From assembly GCF_009709575.1 (NCBI RefSeq), contig NZ_WIXO01000001.1, forward strand, positions 2,544,001-2,608,000: 64,000 nt of DNA, given 5' to 3'. Below are positions 50,649 through 59,460 of the stretch, one piece after another. Both the position numbers and the translations under genes were made by a program. The notes beneath the pieces are model-generated. The model made no database searches. It was given only the letters and a program-made list of their open reading frames with translations, and was not told where the DNA came from. Each line of letters begins with the position of its first letter. Position 1 is the stretch's first letter. Origin of the DNA: Streptomyces taklimakanensis (GTDB lineage Bacteria; Actinomycetota; Actinomycetes; Streptomycetales; Streptomycetaceae).

Positions 50649-51407
50649 CTACTTCTTGCCCTGGTTCTTCACGGCCTCGATGGCGGCCTTGGCCGCCTCC
50701 GGGTCGAGGTAGGTGCCGCCCGGGTTGACCGGGTGGAAGTCGGCATCCAGGTCGTAGGAGAGCGGGATGCCGGTCGGGATGTTCAGGCCCGCGATGGCGT
50801 CGTCCGAGATGTTGTCGAGGTGCTTGACCAGCGCGCGGAGGCTGTTGCCGTGCGCGGCGACCAGAACGGTGCGGCCGGTGAGCAGGTCCGGGACGATCGA
50901 GTCGTACCAGTACGGCATCATCCGGATCACCACGTCCTTGAGGCACTCGGTGCGCGGACGCAGCTCGCTGGGGATCATCGCGTAGCGCGGGTCGTCGCTC
51001 TGCGACCACTCGGCGCCGTCCTCCAGCACCGGCGGCGGCACGTCGTAGGAGCGGCGCCACTGCATGAACTGCTCTTCGCCGAACTCGTCGCGGATCTGGG
51101 CCTTGTTCTTGCCCTGGAGGGCGCCGTAGTGGCGCTCGTTGAGGCGCCAGGAGCGGCGGACGGGGATCCAGAGGCGGTCGGCGGCCTCCAGCGCGATCTG
51201 AGCGGTGCGGATCGCACGCTTCTGGACGGAGGTGTGGACGACGTCGGGGAGCAGGCCGGCGTCCTTCAGCAGCTCACCGCCGCGGGCCGCCTCCTTTTCG
51301 CCCTTCTCCGTCAGGTTGACGTCCACCCAGCCGGTGAACAGGTTCTTCGCGTTCCACTCGCTCTCGCCGTGGCGGAGGAGGATCAGCTTGTACGGTGCGT
51401 CGGCCAT
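50649..51407 (-). CDS. gpmA: 2,3-bisphosphoglycerate-dependent phosphoglycerate mutase
   Basis: 252 aa glycolytic/gluconeogenic enzyme interconverting 3- and 2-phosphoglycerate. Phospho-His13 in '[10 protein letters not shown]', substrate residues '[14 protein letters not shown]', '[16 protein letters not shown]', second catalytic His in '[11 protein letters not shown]'. Full length for the dPGM family. ATG 51407. Alone on its strand; its 3' end and terminator have a partial copy 1.7 kb away. Confidence 0.95.
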   Translation of the reverse strand: MADAPYKLILLRHGESEWNAKNLFTGWVDVNLTEKGEKEAARGGELLKDAGLLPDVVHTSVQKRAIRTAQIALEAADRLWIPVRRSWRLNERHYGALQGKNKAQIRDEFGEEQFMQWRRSYDVPPPVLEDGAEWSQSDDPRYAMIPSELRPRTECLKDVVIRMMPYWYDSIVPDLLTGRTVLVAAHGNSLRALVKHLDNISDDAIAGLNIPTGIPLSYDLDADFHPVNPGGTYLDPEAAKAAIEAVKNQGKK

Positions 51408-51671
51408 GGCCCCGAGCCTAATCGAACGGTCGGGGGCGAGTGCGGTGCGGCCGGCTGGCGAGACGCCCGCGTCGCGGCGGTGGGGCCCCGGGGGGGCGGC
51501 CGGGATGTCGGGGGTCGATTGACGGTGGGCGTCAATCCGGTGGCGTGCGCGACCGTGGATTAAGTAATTTGCGCATCACGGTCGCGGCTATTACACGCTG
51601 CGCTGTGGCCCTTTCCTTCGTCCCGTCCGTCCCGTCCGTCCCGGACGCACACCTGTGCACGGAGGCGCGTC

Positions 51672-52937
51672 ATGTCCATCGTCAGAAGCCTGTCGGAAAC
51701 GGTCTCCGGGCTCCCCCGGACGTTCTGGTGGCTGTGGACCAGCACCCTGGTCAATCGGCTCGGTGCCTTCGTGGCGACCTTCCTGGCGATGTACCTGACC
51801 GTCGAGCGCGGTTACTCGGCCACGTACGCCGGTCTCGTCGCCGCACTGCACGGACTGGGCGGAGTGGTCTCCTCCGTCGGCGCCGGAGTGCTCACCGACC
51901 GGTTGGGCCGCCGGCCCACGCTGCTGTTGGCGCAGCTCGGCACCTCGGTCTCCGTGGCCGCGCTGGGCTTCGTGGAACATCCGGCGGCCATCGCGGCCCT
52001 GGCCTTCGCCGTCGGCGCGGCGAGCAACGCGTCGCGTCCGGCGGTGCAGGCGGTGATCGCGGACGTCGTGCCGCCCGAGGACCGGGTGCGGGCGTTCTCG
52101 CTCAACTACTGGGCCATCAACCTGGGTTTCGCCGTCTCGGCCTCGGCCGCCGGGCTGATCGCCGAACACGGTTACCTGCTGCTCTTCCTGGGCGAGGCGG
52201 CGATGACGCTGGTGTGCGCGGTGCTGGTCTTCGTCCGGATCCCGGAGTCCCGGCCGGAGCGGCCCGGTTCGTCCGGACGGCAGGACGATCCGGATCGGGT
52301 GTCGATGGCGACGGTGCTGCGGGACGGGCCGTTCATGGCCGTGGTGGGCCTGAGCTTCCTGGTCTCCACCCTCTTCATGCAGGCGTACGTGGCCCTGCCC
52401 GTGGACATGGCCGGCAAGGGGTTGAGCAGCTCCGACTACGGGCTGGCCATCGCGGTCAACGGTGTGCTGATCGTCGCCCTCCAGCTCCCGGTCACCCGCT
52501 TCATCGAACACCGTGACCCGACCCGGCTGTTGGTGTTCTCCTCGTTGCTGACCGGGATCGGTTTCGGGCTGACCGCCTTCGCCGGTTCGGTGGGGGCGTA
52601 CGCGCTGGTCATCTGCGTCTGGACGCTGGGCGAGATGGTCAACGCCCCCACCCAGACGGGACTGGTGACGCGGCTGGCGCCGGCCCACGGCCGGGGTCGG
52701 TACCAGGGGATGTACACGATGTCGTGGTCGGTGGCGGCGCTGGTGGCGCCGTTGGCGGGCGGCACGGTGATCGACCGGTGGGGCTCGGGCACGCTGTGGG
52801 CGTTGACGGCGGTGGTCGGCGCGGTGTCGGCGGTGGGGTACCTGGCGCTGACGCGGGCCACGGCCCGGCGGGACGCCCGGGAGGACGAATCCGCCGACGC
52901 GGTGGGCGCGAAGCCTCCCGCACCGGTGGAGGGGTGA
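51672..52937 (+). CDS. Major facilitator superfamily transporter
   Basis: 421 aa, about 12 hydrophobic helices, with the MFS motif-A loop between helices 2 and 3 ('GAGVLTDRLGRRPTLLLA') and a long cytoplasmic loop near residues 190-215 ('PESRPERPGSSGRQDDP'). Belongs to the drug:proton antiporter-like MFS group (MdtH/YfcJ-like). Substrate unknown; usually an exporter. GGAGG site before ATG 51672. Tail to tail with the YbjN gene. Confidence 0.9.
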   Translation: MSIVRSLSETVSGLPRTFWWLWTSTLVNRLGAFVATFLAMYLTVERGYSATYAGLVAALHGLGGVVSSVGAGVLTDRLGRRPTLLLAQLGTSVSVAALGFVEHPAAIAALAFAVGAASNASRPAVQAVIADVVPPEDRVRAFSLNYWAINLGFAVSASAAGLIAEHGYLLLFLGEAAMTLVCAVLVFVRIPESRPERPGSSGRQDDPDRVSMATVLRDGPFMAVVGLSFLVSTLFMQAYVALPVDMAGKGLSSSDYGLAIAVNGVLIVALQLPVTRFIEHRDPTRLLVFSSLLTGIGFGLTAFAGSVGAYALVICVWTLGEMVNAPTQTGLVTRLAPAHGRGRYQGMYTMSWSVAALVAPLAGGTVIDRWGSGTLWALTAVVGAVSAVGYLALTRATARRDAREDESADAVGAKPPAPVEG

Positions 52938-52962
52938 CCGCTTGGCCGGCCCGGGGGCGGGC

Positions 52963-53508
52963 TCACTCGTCGCGCAGCAGGTGGTCGAAGGCCTCCAGGT
53001 TGCGCGTGGACTCGCCGCGGGAGGTGCGCCAGGCGTGCTCCTTGCGGATCGCCGAGGCGAACCCCATCTCCAGCAGCGTGTTGAACGCTCCGTCGGCGTT
53101 CTCCAGGACGGACCCGAGCAGCCGGTCCACCTCCTCGGGGGTGACGGCGGCCAGCGGCAGTTTCCCCGTCAGGTAGACGTCGCCGAGCTGGTCGAGGGCG
53201 TATCCCACCCCGTACAGCCGGGTGTTGCGCTCCAGCAGCCGGCGGTGGACCTCGGCGTGGTTCTCGTCGGGGCGTCGGATGACGAACGCGTTGACGGACA
53301 GGGAGTGCCTGCCGACGATCAGCGAACAGGTGGTGGAGAGTTTGCGGGTGCCCGGCAGGGTGACGACGTAATGGCCGTCGGACGGGCTCTCCCACGTCAG
53401 TTCCGCGTCGCGCAGCGCCTGCTCGATCGCCGCCCTCGCGGCGGCGGTCGACGTGGCGCGGCCGGTGGGGGCTTCGGCACCGCTGTTGTCACTGTCACCG
53501 ATGGGCAT
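52963..53508 (-). CDS. YbjN-domain protein
   Basis: 181 aa, resembling the YbjN/type III secretion chaperone-like fold: '[36 protein letters not shown]', '[24 protein letters not shown]', '[24 protein letters not shown]'. Acts in the cytoplasm, probably as a folding or regulatory factor. In Streptomyces it is regularly found directly after mshA, as here, and its start overlaps the mshA stop by 14 bp. Confidence 0.88.
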   Translation of the reverse strand: MPIGDSDNSGAEAPTGRATSTAAARAAIEQALRDAELTWESPSDGHYVVTLPGTRKLSTTCSLIVGRHSLSVNAFVIRRPDENHAEVHRRLLERNTRLYGVGYALDQLGDVYLTGKLPLAAVTPEEVDRLLGSVLENADGAFNTLLEMGFASAIRKEHAWRTSRGESTRNLEAFDHLLRDE

Positions 53509-54835
53509 GCACCGATCGTAGTTGGCGGCGCCGGCGTTCGGTCGCCGCCTCGGCGCACACCTCCGCGTACAGCTCGGCCGTGGTGGCGGCGGACGCGTCC
53601 CAGCCGAAGCCGCCCGCGTGACGGGCGGCGGCCTCGCCCATCCGGGCGGCCAGGTCGGCGTCGTCGACCAGCCGTCGCAGGGCCCGCGCGTACTCGGCCG
53701 GGTCGTGCCCGTGGACCAGGAAGCCGCTCACCCCGTCGCGCACCGCCACCGGCAGCCCCCCGACGGCCGCCGCGACGACCGGGGTGCCACACGCCTGCGC
53801 CTCGATCGCCACCAGGCCGAAGGACTCGCTGTGGGACGGCATCACCAGCACGCTGGCCGCGCGGTACCAGTCGGCCAGGACGTCCTGCCCGACCGGTGGC
53901 CGGAAGCACACGATGTCGGCGATGCCGAGGCGGGCGGCGAGCTTCTGGAGTTCCTCGGGCTTGGCCAGCCCACTGCCGCTGGGCCCGCCGACGACGGGGA
54001 CGACCAGGCGTTCGCGCAGGCCGGGGTCGTCGTCGAGGAGGTGGCGGACGGCGCGCAGCAGGACGTCGGGGGCCTTCAGGGGCTGTATCCGGCCGGCGAA
54101 CAGGGGTATGAAGGCGTCCTTCGGCAGCCCGAGGCGGGCGCGGGCGGCGGCGCGGCCGTCGGCGGCGCGGAAGCGCGCGAGGTCGACGCCGGGGTGGACG
54201 ACGGCCGTGCGGGCGGGGTCGGCGTCGTAGTGGTGGACGAGTTGGCCGGCCTCCTCGGCGGTGTTGGCCACCAGCCGGTCGGCGGCCCGCACGATCTGCG
54301 TCTCGCCGATGACGCGGGCGGCGGGTTCGGGGGTGTCGCCCTCGGCGAGCGCGGCGTTCTTGACCTTGGCCATGGTGTGCATGGCGTGTACCAGGGGGAC
54401 GCCCCACCGTTCGGCGGCCAGCCAGCCGACGTGGCCGGAGAGCCAGTAGTGGGAGTGGACGAGGTCGTAGTGTCCGGGGCGGTTCCCGGCCCAGGCCTGC
54501 ATCACGCCGTGGGTGAAGGCGCACAGTTGGGCGGGCAGTTCCTCCTTGGCGAGCCCCTCGTAGGGGCCGGCCTCCACGTGCCTCACCAGCACGCCGGGGG
54601 CGAGTTCGACGGTGGGCGGGAGGTCTCCGCTGGTGGCCCGGGTGAAGACCTCCACCTCGATGCCGTGGGCGGCGAGCTGTCTGGCCAGCTCGACGATGTA
54701 GACGTTCATGCCCCCGGCGTCGCCGGTGCCGGGCTGGTGCAGCGGCGAGGTGTGCACGCTGAGCATGGCCACGCGCCGGGGCCGGCGCGCGAACCGGTGC
54801 CGCCGCCGACCGAGCCTGCTGGGATACGGGCTCAC
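53495..54835 (-). CDS. mshA: D-inositol-3-phosphate glycosyltransferase MshA (mycothiol)
   Basis: 446 aa GT4 glycosyltransferase: first step of mycothiol synthesis, joining GlcNAc from UDP-GlcNAc to 1-L-inositol-1-phosphate. N-terminal '[25 protein letters not shown]' is the MshA signature, with '[12 protein letters not shown]' and 'MHTMAKVKN'; the donor site is '[17 protein letters not shown]' to '[23 protein letters not shown]'. GTG 54835 with GGAGGAGG. A SigR-like promoter lies just upstream, in agreement with control by thiol stress. Confidence 0.94.
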   Translation of the reverse strand: MSPYPSRLGRRRHRFARRPRRVAMLSVHTSPLHQPGTGDAGGMNVYIVELARQLAAHGIEVEVFTRATSGDLPPTVELAPGVLVRHVEAGPYEGLAKEELPAQLCAFTHGVMQAWAGNRPGHYDLVHSHYWLSGHVGWLAAERWGVPLVHAMHTMAKVKNAALAEGDTPEPAARVIGETQIVRAADRLVANTAEEAGQLVHHYDADPARTAVVHPGVDLARFRAADGRAAARARLGLPKDAFIPLFAGRIQPLKAPDVLLRAVRHLLDDDPGLRERLVVPVVGGPSGSGLAKPEELQKLAARLGIADIVCFRPPVGQDVLADWYRAASVLVMPSHSESFGLVAIEAQACGTPVVAAAVGGLPVAVRDGVSGFLVHGHDPAEYARALRRLVDDADLAARMGEAAARHAGGFGWDASAATTAELYAEVCAEAATERRRRQLRSVHAHR

Positions 54836-54893
54836 CTGCGGTGCCTCCTCCGGGGGGTGGGACGCCAGCGCGGTCCGCGCTTCTCGGGAGTGC

Positions 54894-54920
54894 AACCACG
54901 GAGGGGGCGTTTCCATTTCC
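54894..54920 (-). promoter_or_regulatory. Candidate SigR promoter of mshA
   Basis: On the minus strand GGAAA, 19-bp spacer, GTT, near the SigR pattern GGAAT-N18/19-GTT. It would start transcription about 50 bases before mshA. The rest of the 54836-55224 gap has TTGACA (55025) N17 AACGAT as a possible promoter for the surface-protein gene on the plus strand. Confidence 0.45.
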
Positions 54921-55224
54921 GTTTTGCCAAACCGTGACCCCGGCCCGTCGAGTGGGCGGAGCCGTTCGGCCGCGGCGCGGCGGTGTCCTGGCGGCGTCCC
55001 GGTGGCGACATATGCCCCCCGAGGTTGACAGGCGTCACCCGGGTCACAACGATGCCTGATACCACGGTGGCCACCGCGCCCCGTGCGTGTTCTTCCGACC
55101 ACTGAGCCCGACCGGCCTCACCCCGCCCTCCCACGCCCCGCGCGGCCCAGACCACCGCGCCGACGGGCGGGACGGCGTACCGTACGCCGGTCGGCTTCCG
55201 AACCGACATCGCGTTGGGAACAAC

Positions 55225-56199
55225 ATGCCCATAGTGAATCGCTCCACCGCGCGGCTGCTGGGCGCGGGCGCCGTCGCCCTGCTGCTCTCCGCCGGTGGCG
55301 CCACCACCGCCGTCGCCCACTCCGGTGGCGACGGCTGGGGCGGGGGGAAGTCCTCCGACTTCCGGCCGGGGGAGGGCGCGGGCAGCAAGTCCGCTGCCGA
55401 CAACTGCGAGTTCTCCCTCGACGGGGAGACCTGGCACTCCTCCGTCAAGCTGGACACCGTCCGCCTGAAGCCCGCCGCGGACGGCACGGTCCACCTCTCC
55501 GTCCGGACCGCCCGGGAGGCCGGTTCCTGCACCGCCTCCCTCGCCGCGTACCGCACCCACGGCCCCACCTGGGAGACCTCCGGTGCCCAGGTGTTCCACG
55601 ACTTCGACACCGTCTCCCTGGGGAGGGGGGAGGTCGACACCCTGGACATCGCGGTGCCCGACGAGGGCTGCTACGCACAGCTCGACCTCTACCGCGGCAA
55701 CACCAGGTTCGACGGCGGCACCGGCGAGGGGCACGGGCCGCTGCCCATCGGCCCGGACCGCCCGGTGATCAAGGACAAGCTGATCGCCGCCTGGAACGGC
55801 GGTACGCGCGAGTGCCTCGACGAGACGCCCGCCCCGACCCCGAGCGAGCCCTCGGAGCCCGCCGGGACCCCCTCCGAGACTCCTCCGGAGTCCGGTGAGC
55901 CCACTCCGCCCGCTTCGGAGGCTCCCACGGGGACTCCCACGGAGGCCTCCACGGAGTCGGCGCCCCCGAGCGGCCCGGAGGAGACCGCCCCCGGCGGTGA
56001 GTCCCCGCAGGCCCCGGAGGCCTCCGAGTCCGCGGTCCCGTCCGCCGGGTCCGAGACCGGGTCCTCGTCCGGAACCGGCGGGTTGGCCGAGACCGGCAGC
56101 GGCACCGTCGGTCCCGTCGCCGCCGGCGCCGCCGCGCTGCTGCTGGCCGGTGGTGGCGTGCTCTACAGCCTCCGGCGCCGCCGGGCCGTCGGGAACTGA
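55225..56199 (+). CDS. Sortase-anchored (LAETG) surface protein
   Basis: 324 aa. Signal peptide about 1-31 (cleavage after AVAH). A ~170-residue extracellular domain with four Cys ('DNCEFSLDG', 'AGSCTASL', 'EGCYAQLD', 'RECLDE'), then a Glu/Pro/Thr/Ser stalk (about 205-280), LAETG at 287-291, hydrophobic helix and a RRRR tail. LAxTG motifs are used by class E sortases of Streptomyces, which would link the protein to peptidoglycan. Binding function unknown. ATG 55225 follows a weak GGGAA site. Confidence 0.85.
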   Translation: MPIVNRSTARLLGAGAVALLLSAGGATTAVAHSGGDGWGGGKSSDFRPGEGAGSKSAADNCEFSLDGETWHSSVKLDTVRLKPAADGTVHLSVRTAREAGSCTASLAAYRTHGPTWETSGAQVFHDFDTVSLGRGEVDTLDIAVPDEGCYAQLDLYRGNTRFDGGTGEGHGPLPIGPDRPVIKDKLIAAWNGGTRECLDETPAPTPSEPSEPAGTPSETPPESGEPTPPASEAPTGTPTEASTESAPPSGPEETAPGGESPQAPEASESAVPSAGSETGSSSGTGGLAETGSGTVGPVAAGAAALLLAGGGVLYSLRRRRAVGN

Positions 56200-56220
56200 C
56201 GCCCGTCCGACCGCCGTACC

Positions 56221-56263
56221 GCGGCCCCCGCGCCCCGGGCACCACCCGGGGCGCGGGGGCCGC
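56221..56263. terminator. Terminator after the surface-protein gene
   Basis: 19-bp perfect stem (56221-56239 with 56245-56263), 5-base loop. Confidence 0.85.
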
Positions 56264-56294
56264 GCCGTGTCCGCGTACCCGTAGGGTGCTGTCC

Positions 56295-57119
56295 ATGGGC
56301 AGGCGTGCGGTGGAGCGGCCGGTGGGGGCCGTCACGCGGGGGACGACTCATCCGAACCGGCTGCGGCGCATGGACCGTTGGATCGCCGCCGCGCACGGCT
56401 CGGCCCTGCGCCGCACCGCCGACCCCGCCGGCCCCGTCGCCGTGGACCTGGGGTACGGCGCGGCGCCCTGGACCGCCGTCGAACTGCTGGGACGCCTACG
56501 GGCCGAGTGTCCGGACGTGAGCGTGGTGGGGATCGAGATCGATCCGGCGCGCGTCGAGGCGGCGCTGCCGTACGCGCGCGAGGGGCTGTCCTTCGCGCGC
56601 GGCGGGTTCGAGGTGCCGCTGCCCGACGGACGGCGGCCCATGCTGATCCGTGCGGCGAACGTGCTGCGGCAGTACGACGAGCACGAGGTGGCCCCCGTGT
56701 GGGACCGGCTGCGCGCCCGGTTGGCCCCCGGCGGACTACTGGTCGAGGGAACGTGCGACGAGATCGGGCGGCGCCACGCGTGGGTGGCGATCGGCCCGGA
56801 GGGGCCGCGCACGGTGACGCTCGCGGCCCGGCTCGGCTCCCTGGGCCTCCCCTCCGACCTGGCCGAGCGGCTGCCCAAGGCGCTCATCCACCGCAACGTC
56901 CCCGGGGAGGCGGTGCACGCGTTCCTGCGGGACATGGACCGGGCCTGGGCGGCCGCCTCCCCCTACGCCGCGCTGGGCGCCCGACAGCGGTGGATGCGGA
57001 CGGTGGCGGAGGTCGCGGCCCACTGGCCGGTCGTCGACGGTCCGCGCCGCTGGCGCCAGGGCGAGGTCACCGTGCGGTGGGACGCCCTGGCGCCGGGTGG
57101 GAGCGGGAGGGGGAAGTGA
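56295..57119 (+). CDS. Class I SAM-dependent methyltransferase-like protein
   Basis: 274 aa. 'VAVDLGYGAAPWTAVELLGRL' matches motif I in place (a Y replaces the usual central residue), followed by 'VVGIEIDPARVEAA' as the acidic motif II and 'LAPGGLLVEGTCDEIGRR' as motif III. The N terminus 'RRMDRWIAAAHGSALRR' recurs in Streptomyces homologues. Substrate unknown. ATG 56295. Convergent with hsp18. Confidence 0.8.
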   Translation: MGRRAVERPVGAVTRGTTHPNRLRRMDRWIAAAHGSALRRTADPAGPVAVDLGYGAAPWTAVELLGRLRAECPDVSVVGIEIDPARVEAALPYAREGLSFARGGFEVPLPDGRRPMLIRAANVLRQYDEHEVAPVWDRLRARLAPGGLLVEGTCDEIGRRHAWVAIGPEGPRTVTLAARLGSLGLPSDLAERLPKALIHRNVPGEAVHAFLRDMDRAWAAASPYAALGARQRWMRTVAEVAAHWPVVDGPRRWRQGEVTVRWDALAPGGSGRGK

Positions 57120-57134
57120 GGACCTCGGCCCCGT

Positions 57135-57161
57135 CCACCGGCCGGTTCCGCCGGCCGGTGG
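57135..57161. terminator. Bidirectional terminator
   Basis: 11-bp perfect stem CCACCGGCCGG/CCGGCCGGTGG, TTCCG loop, between the convergent methyltransferase and hsp18 genes. Confidence 0.8.
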
Positions 57162-57173
57162 CTCGGCGACGGT

Positions 57174-57596
57174 TCAGCCGGTGATCTCCTTCTTCCGGTC
57201 GCCTCCGCTGATCTGGATCTTGCGCGGCTTGGCCTGTTCGGCCACCGGGATGCGCAGCGTCAGGACACCGGCCTCGTAGGAGGCGTCGATCCGCTCGGTG
57301 TCGAGGGTGTCACCCAGGAAGAGCTGGCGACTGAACCGACCGGTGGGGCGCTCGGCGGCGATCCGCTCGGCGTCCTCGGGGCCGGACCAGGCCCGCTCGG
57401 CGGTGACGGTCAGGACGTTGCGCTCGATGTCCAGGTCGACGCTCTCGGGATCCACGCCCGGGAGGTCGAAGTGGACGACGACCTCGTCACCGGAGCGGTA
57501 GGCGTCCATCGGCATCCCGACGGGGCGGGCGGCCGTGCCCAGAAGCTGCTCGGTGAGACGGTCGAGTTCACGGAACGGATCGGTGCGCATCAGCAT
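57174..57596 (-). CDS. hsp18: Small heat-shock protein Hsp18 (Hsp20 family)
   Basis: 140 aa. '[20 protein letters not shown]' is the start known from Streptomyces Hsp18. Alpha-crystallin domain at about 40-130, with '[26 protein letters not shown]', '[12 protein letters not shown]' and the closing '[11 protein letters not shown]' (I-x-V-like anchor). A holding chaperone for unfolded proteins. GGAGGG ribosome site; GTG 57599 is an alternative start. Has a clear vegetative promoter with a HAIR-like repeat over its -35 box. Confidence 0.93.
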   Translation of the reverse strand: MLMRTDPFRELDRLTEQLLGTAARPVGMPMDAYRSGDEVVVHFDLPGVDPESVDLDIERNVLTVTAERAWSGPEDAERIAAERPTGRFSRQLFLGDTLDTERIDASYEAGVLTLRIPVAEQAKPRKIQISGGDRKKEITG

Positions 57597-57647
57597 CACG
57601 GACCATCTCCCTCCTTGGCACTCCTGCTGGTGATGCCTTCCGATTCC

Positions 57648-57689
57648 TGTATAACTCCGAGGAGAAAAATTGACAAGAAGCCACTCAAG
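57648..57689 (-). promoter_or_regulatory. hsp18 promoter with overlapping HAIR-like element
   Basis: On the minus strand: TTGTCA (57676-57671), exact 17-bp spacer, TATACA (57653-57648). Overlapping the -35 is CTTGAGT-N7-TGTCAAT (57689-57669); the first half is a perfect HspR/HAIR half-site (CTTGAGT-N7-ACTCAAG), the second keeps the TCAA core. Confidence 0.65.
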
Positions 57690-57787
57690 TAAGTTGACCC
57701 AGTCCCCCCGGCGGGCAGGAAAGCGCAGGTGAGAAGGGTTGGAGGCGGTCGGGCACGGGAGGAGAAACCCGGGTGGCGACCGGGGCG

Positions 57788-58207
57788 TCAGGCCAGGGGC
57801 AGGACGGCCGCCAGCGCGTCCACCAACCGACGGTCGTGCTCCCGGGTGAGCCGGCGCCGGGCCCGGCCGGGGGAGAGCCACAGCAGCCGGTCCACCTCGT
57901 CGTTGGGCGTGAACGCGCCACCGGTCGCCTCGGCGGCCCAGTAGCGCACCTCCTTGGGCACGCCCTCGACCTCGTACCGCACGGTGGGGAGCACCGCGCC
58001 CGGACGGCAGGACATGCCGGTCTCCTCGCGCACCTCCCGCACCGCCGCCGCCAGGGCGCTCTCGCCCTTCCTGAGCTTGCCCTTGGGGTGGGACCAGTCG
58101 TCCCACTTCGGTCGGTGCACGAGGGCGATCTCGATGCCCTCCTCCACCGAGGCCGAGCGGCGCCACAGCACACAGCCCGCCGCCCGGACCGTCCGGGAAT
58201 CCCCCAT
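57788..58207 (-). CDS. Nudix hydrolase of the polyphosphate operon
   Basis: 139 aa. Nudix box '[22 protein letters not shown]' in the right spacing (positions about 45-66), preceded by '[16 protein letters not shown]'. Such Nudix proteins next to CHAD/ppk genes resemble diadenosine-polyphosphate or diphosphoinositol-type hydrolases; here it lacks the C-terminal histidine-phosphatase domain. Start at 58207 with GAGAGAGG; 2 bp after the CHAD stop, so co-transcribed. Confidence 0.88.
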   Translation of the reverse strand: MGDSRTVRAAGCVLWRRSASVEEGIEIALVHRPKWDDWSHPKGKLRKGESALAAAVREVREETGMSCRPGAVLPTVRYEVEGVPKEVRYWAAEATGGAFTPNDEVDRLLWLSPGRARRRLTREHDRRLVDALAAVLPLA

Positions 58208-58209
58208 CG

Positions 58210-59460
58210 TCAGCCTCTCTCCGCCCCGGTCACCGCCGGGGCCGTCGGACGGGCCGCGCGGTCCGGGACCACCGGGTGCCACAGCCGTCCGAAACTGAAC
58301 CGCGCGGCCTCCACCTCGTGCCGCTGGTCGGCGTGGAGCACGCCCAGCGCGTAGGCGGTGGCGGGCGCGATGCGGGGAGTGCGGGCGGCGGCAGCGGCGG
58401 CGGCGGCCGCCTCGGCCGCGTCGCGGTGCCGGTCCAGGGCCCGGCCCGCCGCCACCAGCGCCGGATCGTCACCGCCGAGGACCTCCGAGGCGTACCGACA
58501 CAGCCGCACCAGCAGCCGCACCTGGTTCCAGGCGGCGTCCAGCTCGCCGTCGACGACGAGGGTGTGGGCGAACGCCTCGCCGTTGTACGACTGTCGGGCC
58601 CGGGTCAGCGGCAGCGCCTCCACCGCCTCGGTCGCCCGCCGGTGGGCCAGCTCGGCCAGCGGCGGCAGCACCAGCTCGGCCGGAGCGTCGACGTCCGTAC
58701 CGGACAGCGGCGCCTCCGAGGCCAGCACGGCGACCGCGTCGGCGACGGCGTGGAACCGGGAGGAGCCCAGGGCCTGGAGCGCGGCGGAGTGGGCGCGGGT
58801 GCGGGCGAGGGTGAGCTGCCTGTCCAGCAGCGCGCCGGCGCGGGCGGCCCCTATCCCCAGCCCGCCGCCCGCCGAGGAGCCGCGCTGGACGGGAGGCGCG
58901 GACGCGGCGGGCGAGGAGGACGCCGGTGCCTCCGGCGGCGCGGACGACAGCCGGTGCAACGCCCCCAGCAGCCGCTCCAGCCGCGCCTCGTAGGTGCGCT
59001 CCCGCCCCAGCACCCCCGACAGCCAGACCAGCTCGCCGCAGAGCTGGTCCGCCCGGGCCGTGTCGACCAGGGGCCGGTAGACCTGGAGGACCGCGCCGAT
59101 ACGACGGGCCGAGGCCCGCAGCATCCGTACGGCCTCGGCCGCGGTGGCCGCGGACTCGGGACGGCCCGCGCTCTCCTCGTGCAGTCGCAGGCTGCGCAGG
59201 AAGTCGGTCGCCTGCCGGTGGAGGTGCTCGGCGAGCACCTGGCCCGCGGTGGCCCCCCGCGGCTCCGGAGGCTCCGGTCGCGGTTCCGTCCGCGGCATCG
59301 GTCCCGGCCCCGGTCCCGATCGTGGCCTCGGCCTCGGTTCCGACCGGGGCTCGGAACCCGACCGGAGCGGCGGATCGGAGCTCGGCCCCGATCCCGGCTC
59401 CGGGTGGTCGCGCACTCCCCCGTCGGCCGCCCCGGGGGACAGGTCATGTGGTTGGAACAC
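58210..59460 (-). CDS. CHAD-domain polyphosphate-binding protein
   Basis: 416 aa from GTG 59460, overlapping the ppk stop by 17 bp. Residues 1-70 are a Pro/Arg/Ser/Glu repeat region. From about 75 the helical CHAD domain starts with '[14 protein letters not shown]', and has conserved basic helices '[22 protein letters not shown]', '[19 protein letters not shown]', '[13 protein letters not shown]' that line the polyphosphate-binding tunnel. Probably localises or stores polyphosphate made by the adjacent kinase. An Ala-rich stretch near 365-378 is low complexity. Confidence 0.85.
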   Translation of the reverse strand: MFQPHDLSPGAADGGVRDHPEPGSGPSSDPPLRSGSEPRSEPRPRPRSGPGPGPMPRTEPRPEPPEPRGATAGQVLAEHLHRQATDFLRSLRLHEESAGRPESAATAAEAVRMLRASARRIGAVLQVYRPLVDTARADQLCGELVWLSGVLGRERTYEARLERLLGALHRLSSAPPEAPASSSPAASAPPVQRGSSAGGGLGIGAARAGALLDRQLTLARTRAHSAALQALGSSRFHAVADAVAVLASEAPLSGTDVDAPAELVLPPLAELAHRRATEAVEALPLTRARQSYNGEAFAHTLVVDGELDAAWNQVRLLVRLCRYASEVLGGDDPALVAAGRALDRHRDAAEAAAAAAAAARTPRIAPATAYALGVLHADQRHEVEAARFSFGRLWHPVVPDRAARPTAPAVTGAERG

